DNA of 64,000 bases, taken from Leisingera methylohalidivorans DSM 14336. GTDB taxonomy: Bacteria > Pseudomonadota > Alphaproteobacteria > Rhodobacterales > Rhodobacteraceae. A program made the position numbers and the translations under genes. A model generated the notes under the pieces. It was not told the origin of the DNA. It saw only the letters and a program-made list of their open reading frames with translations, and did no database searches. Below, piece by piece: positions 62,769-64,000 of this stretch. Every line of letters begins with the position of its first letter. Position 1 is the first letter of the stretch. The stretch is taken from contig NC_023135.1 of assembly GCF_000511355.1 (NCBI RefSeq), forward strand, positions 1,514,371 to 1,578,370, given 5' to 3'.

Positions 62769-63083
62769 ATGATCGTCACAACCACACCAAACGTCGAAGG
62801 CTACCAGATCGCCGAATACAAGGGCATCGTGGTGGGCGAGGCGATCATGGGCGCCAATGTGGTGCGCGATGTTTTTGCATCGATCACCGATATCGTCGGT
62901 GGCCGCTCCGGCGCGTATGAAAGCAAGCTGCAGGATGCCCGCGAAACTGCCTTGGCCGAGCTGGAAGACCGTGCCCGGGACAAGGGCGCCAATGCCGTTG
63001 TGGGCGTGGATCTGGACTACGAAGTGGTTGGGCAGTCCATGCTTATGGTTTCGGCCAGCGGCACCGCTGTGGTGCTGGGCTAA
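62769..63083 (+). CDS. YbjQ/UPF0145 family protein
   Basis: A 104-residue protein with [20 protein letters not shown] and [20 protein letters not shown], the UPF0145 pattern of unknown function forming pentameric beta rings. Start at 62769 after AAGGAAG. Lies between sufB and sufC, the first of two extra genes there. Confidence 0.9.
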   Translation: MIVTTTPNVEGYQIAEYKGIVVGEAIMGANVVRDVFASITDIVGGRSGAYESKLQDARETALAELEDRARDKGANAVVGVDLDYEVVGQSMLMVSASGTAVVLG

Positions 63084-63094
63084 GGGGCCGGTCA

Positions 63095-63697
63095 ATGGCA
63101 AAAGACGAACAGATCATCGAGCGCCCGCAGCTTACTCTGCCGCCTGAAGAGGCCGAGTGGGTTCGCAGTCATTACCGGGATGCAGGTGTCATTCTGGAGT
63201 ATGGCAGCGGTGGCTCGACCGTTCTGGCGTCTGAGCTGAGCGGGAAGAAAATCTTTTCCGTCGAGTCCGACAAAATGTGGTACCGCATGATGAAGCGGTA
63301 CCTGCGCCAGGCTGGCAGCAAGTCTGAAGTGCATCTGCACCATGCCAATGTCGGCAAGACCGGCAAATGGGGCAGGCCGTTAAATAACGATATGTGGCGC
63401 CGGTTCCATCAGTATCCTAATACGATCTGGGACCAGCCGCACTTCGAGGCACCGGACCTGGTGCTGATTGACGGTCGGTTCCGGGCTGCCTGCTTCCTGA
63501 CTGTCATGCTGCGGACGGAGAAGCCTGTAACCGTGCTGTTTGACGACTATGCCGGACGGGCGCTGTACAATCAGGTCGAAAAATGGATGAAGCCGGTTGA
63601 GATCCGCGGCCGTATGGCCCGGTTCGAACTGCTTCCCAATCAACTTCCGCGCCGGGATCTGACACAGATCCTGACGCTTTACACAAAAACCTTCTAG
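63095..63697 (+). CDS. Class I methyltransferase-like protein of unknown function
   Basis: A 200-residue protein with a Rossmann-like SAM loop VILEYGSGGSTVLASELSGKK, then SVESDKMWYRMMKRYL and a APDLVLIDGRFRAACFL strand, all features of class I methyltransferases. I do not recognise a specific family. Twelve bases after the YbjQ gene and 41 before sufC, so it is part of the suf transcript. Confidence 0.75.
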   Translation: MAKDEQIIERPQLTLPPEEAEWVRSHYRDAGVILEYGSGGSTVLASELSGKKIFSVESDKMWYRMMKRYLRQAGSKSEVHLHHANVGKTGKWGRPLNNDMWRRFHQYPNTIWDQPHFEAPDLVLIDGRFRAACFLTVMLRTEKPVTVLFDDYAGRALYNQVEKWMKPVEIRGRMARFELLPNQLPRRDLTQILTLYTKTF

Positions 63698-63738
63698 GCG
63701 CCAACGGCTGCCGGAACAGTACTATGCGAGAGGCAAAA

Positions 63739-64000
63739 ATGCTCGAAATCAAAAACTTGCACGTCAAGCTTGAAGATGAGGATAAGCAAATCCTGAAGGG
63801 CGTCGACCTAAAAGTCGAAGCAGGCAAGGTGCATGCCATCATGGGGCCGAACGGTTCGGGCAAATCCACCCTGTCCTATGTGCTATCGGGCCGTGACGGC
63901 TATGAAGTCACTGACGGCTCAGCTGAGCTGGAAGGCGCGGACATCCTGGAGATGGAACCGGAAGAGCGTGCCGCAGCCGGCATGTTCCTGGCGTTCCAGT
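63739..64000 (+). CDS. sufC: Fe-S assembly ATPase SufC (N-terminal part, cut by window edge)
   Basis: ABC-type ATPase that drives the SufBCD scaffold. The first ~87 residues begin MLEIKNLHVKLEDEDKQILK and have Walker A GPNGSGKSTLSYVLSG and the EERAAAGMFLAFQ segment typical of SufC. The C-terminus lies outside the window. GAGAGG precedes the ATG. Confidence 0.93.
   Translation, partial: MLEIKNLHVKLEDEDKQILKGVDLKVEAGKVHAIMGPNGSGKSTLSYVLSGRDGYEVTDGSAELEGADILEMEPEERAAAGMFLAFQ

Overview
The window is a high-GC chromosomal segment from an alphaproteobacterium of the Rhodobacteraceae, most likely the Roseobacter group (Phaeobacter/Leisingera-like). The evidence is a DMSP lyase of the DddP type whose metal ligands fall at the same residue numbers as in characterised Roseobacter enzymes, a CckA hybrid kinase preceded by a CtrA-type box, a direct-repeat GAAC LexA operator in front of recA (the alphaproteobacterial SOS box), a single-cysteine IscR with an Irr-type operator, and the order secDF / Mth938-like / ccmABCDG. 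This is inferred from gene content; no database search was run.

Layout. 1-2373: an RND efflux pump (permease cut by the window edge, and its membrane-fusion protein), divergent from a YfgM-like protein, bamB and der (outer-membrane assembly and ribosome biogenesis). 6.5-9.4 kb: a fatty acid desaturase, a Lys/Ala-rich small protein and serS. 9.7-16.6 kb: a long co-directional run yajC-secD-secF-tauE-Mth938-ccmA-ccmB-ccmC-ccmD-ccmG (protein export, then cytochrome c maturation), mostly overlapping or closely spaced. 16.6-28.6 kb: mixed housekeeping and accessory genes (DOPA-dioxygenase-like, ABM-domain, acnA, a DUF1223 protein, an LpxL-like acyltransferase, an isolated fliG, a TPR protein, purB, an alpha/beta hydrolase-OsmC fusion) with two broken genes. 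28.6-37.1 kb: dddP, an unknown membrane-anchored protein, a lytic transglycosylase, an Hsp70-like protein, an orphan BMP-type binding protein and the glnB-glnA pair. 37.2-43.8 kb: an NAD(P)HX repair enzyme split into separate epimerase and dehydratase genes, a Hint-domain protein, tRNA-Leu and tRNA-Gly flanking a gene-poor gap, a RamA-like corrinoid activator and a CoA-transferase. 44-56.5 kb: guaB, an RsmB-like methyltransferase, cckA, a sulfotransferase-like gene, recA, alaS, a broken MOSC gene and typA. 56.6-64 kb: an SMR transporter, a tandem HD-domain protein with two partners, and the iscR-iscS-sufB-(two ORFs)-sufC start of the Fe-S assembly operon, which runs off the end.

The most informative observations are regulatory or evolutionary: a four-half-site LexA array before recA, a consensus CtrA box before cckA (a possible feedback loop), an Irr-type palindrome over the iscR promoter, an undescribed perfect inverted repeat upstream of dddP, two extra genes inside the suf operon, the split and compositionally mosaic nnr locus, and three genes broken by single apparent changes. 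No CRISPR array, insertion sequence, prophage or rRNA operon is visible.
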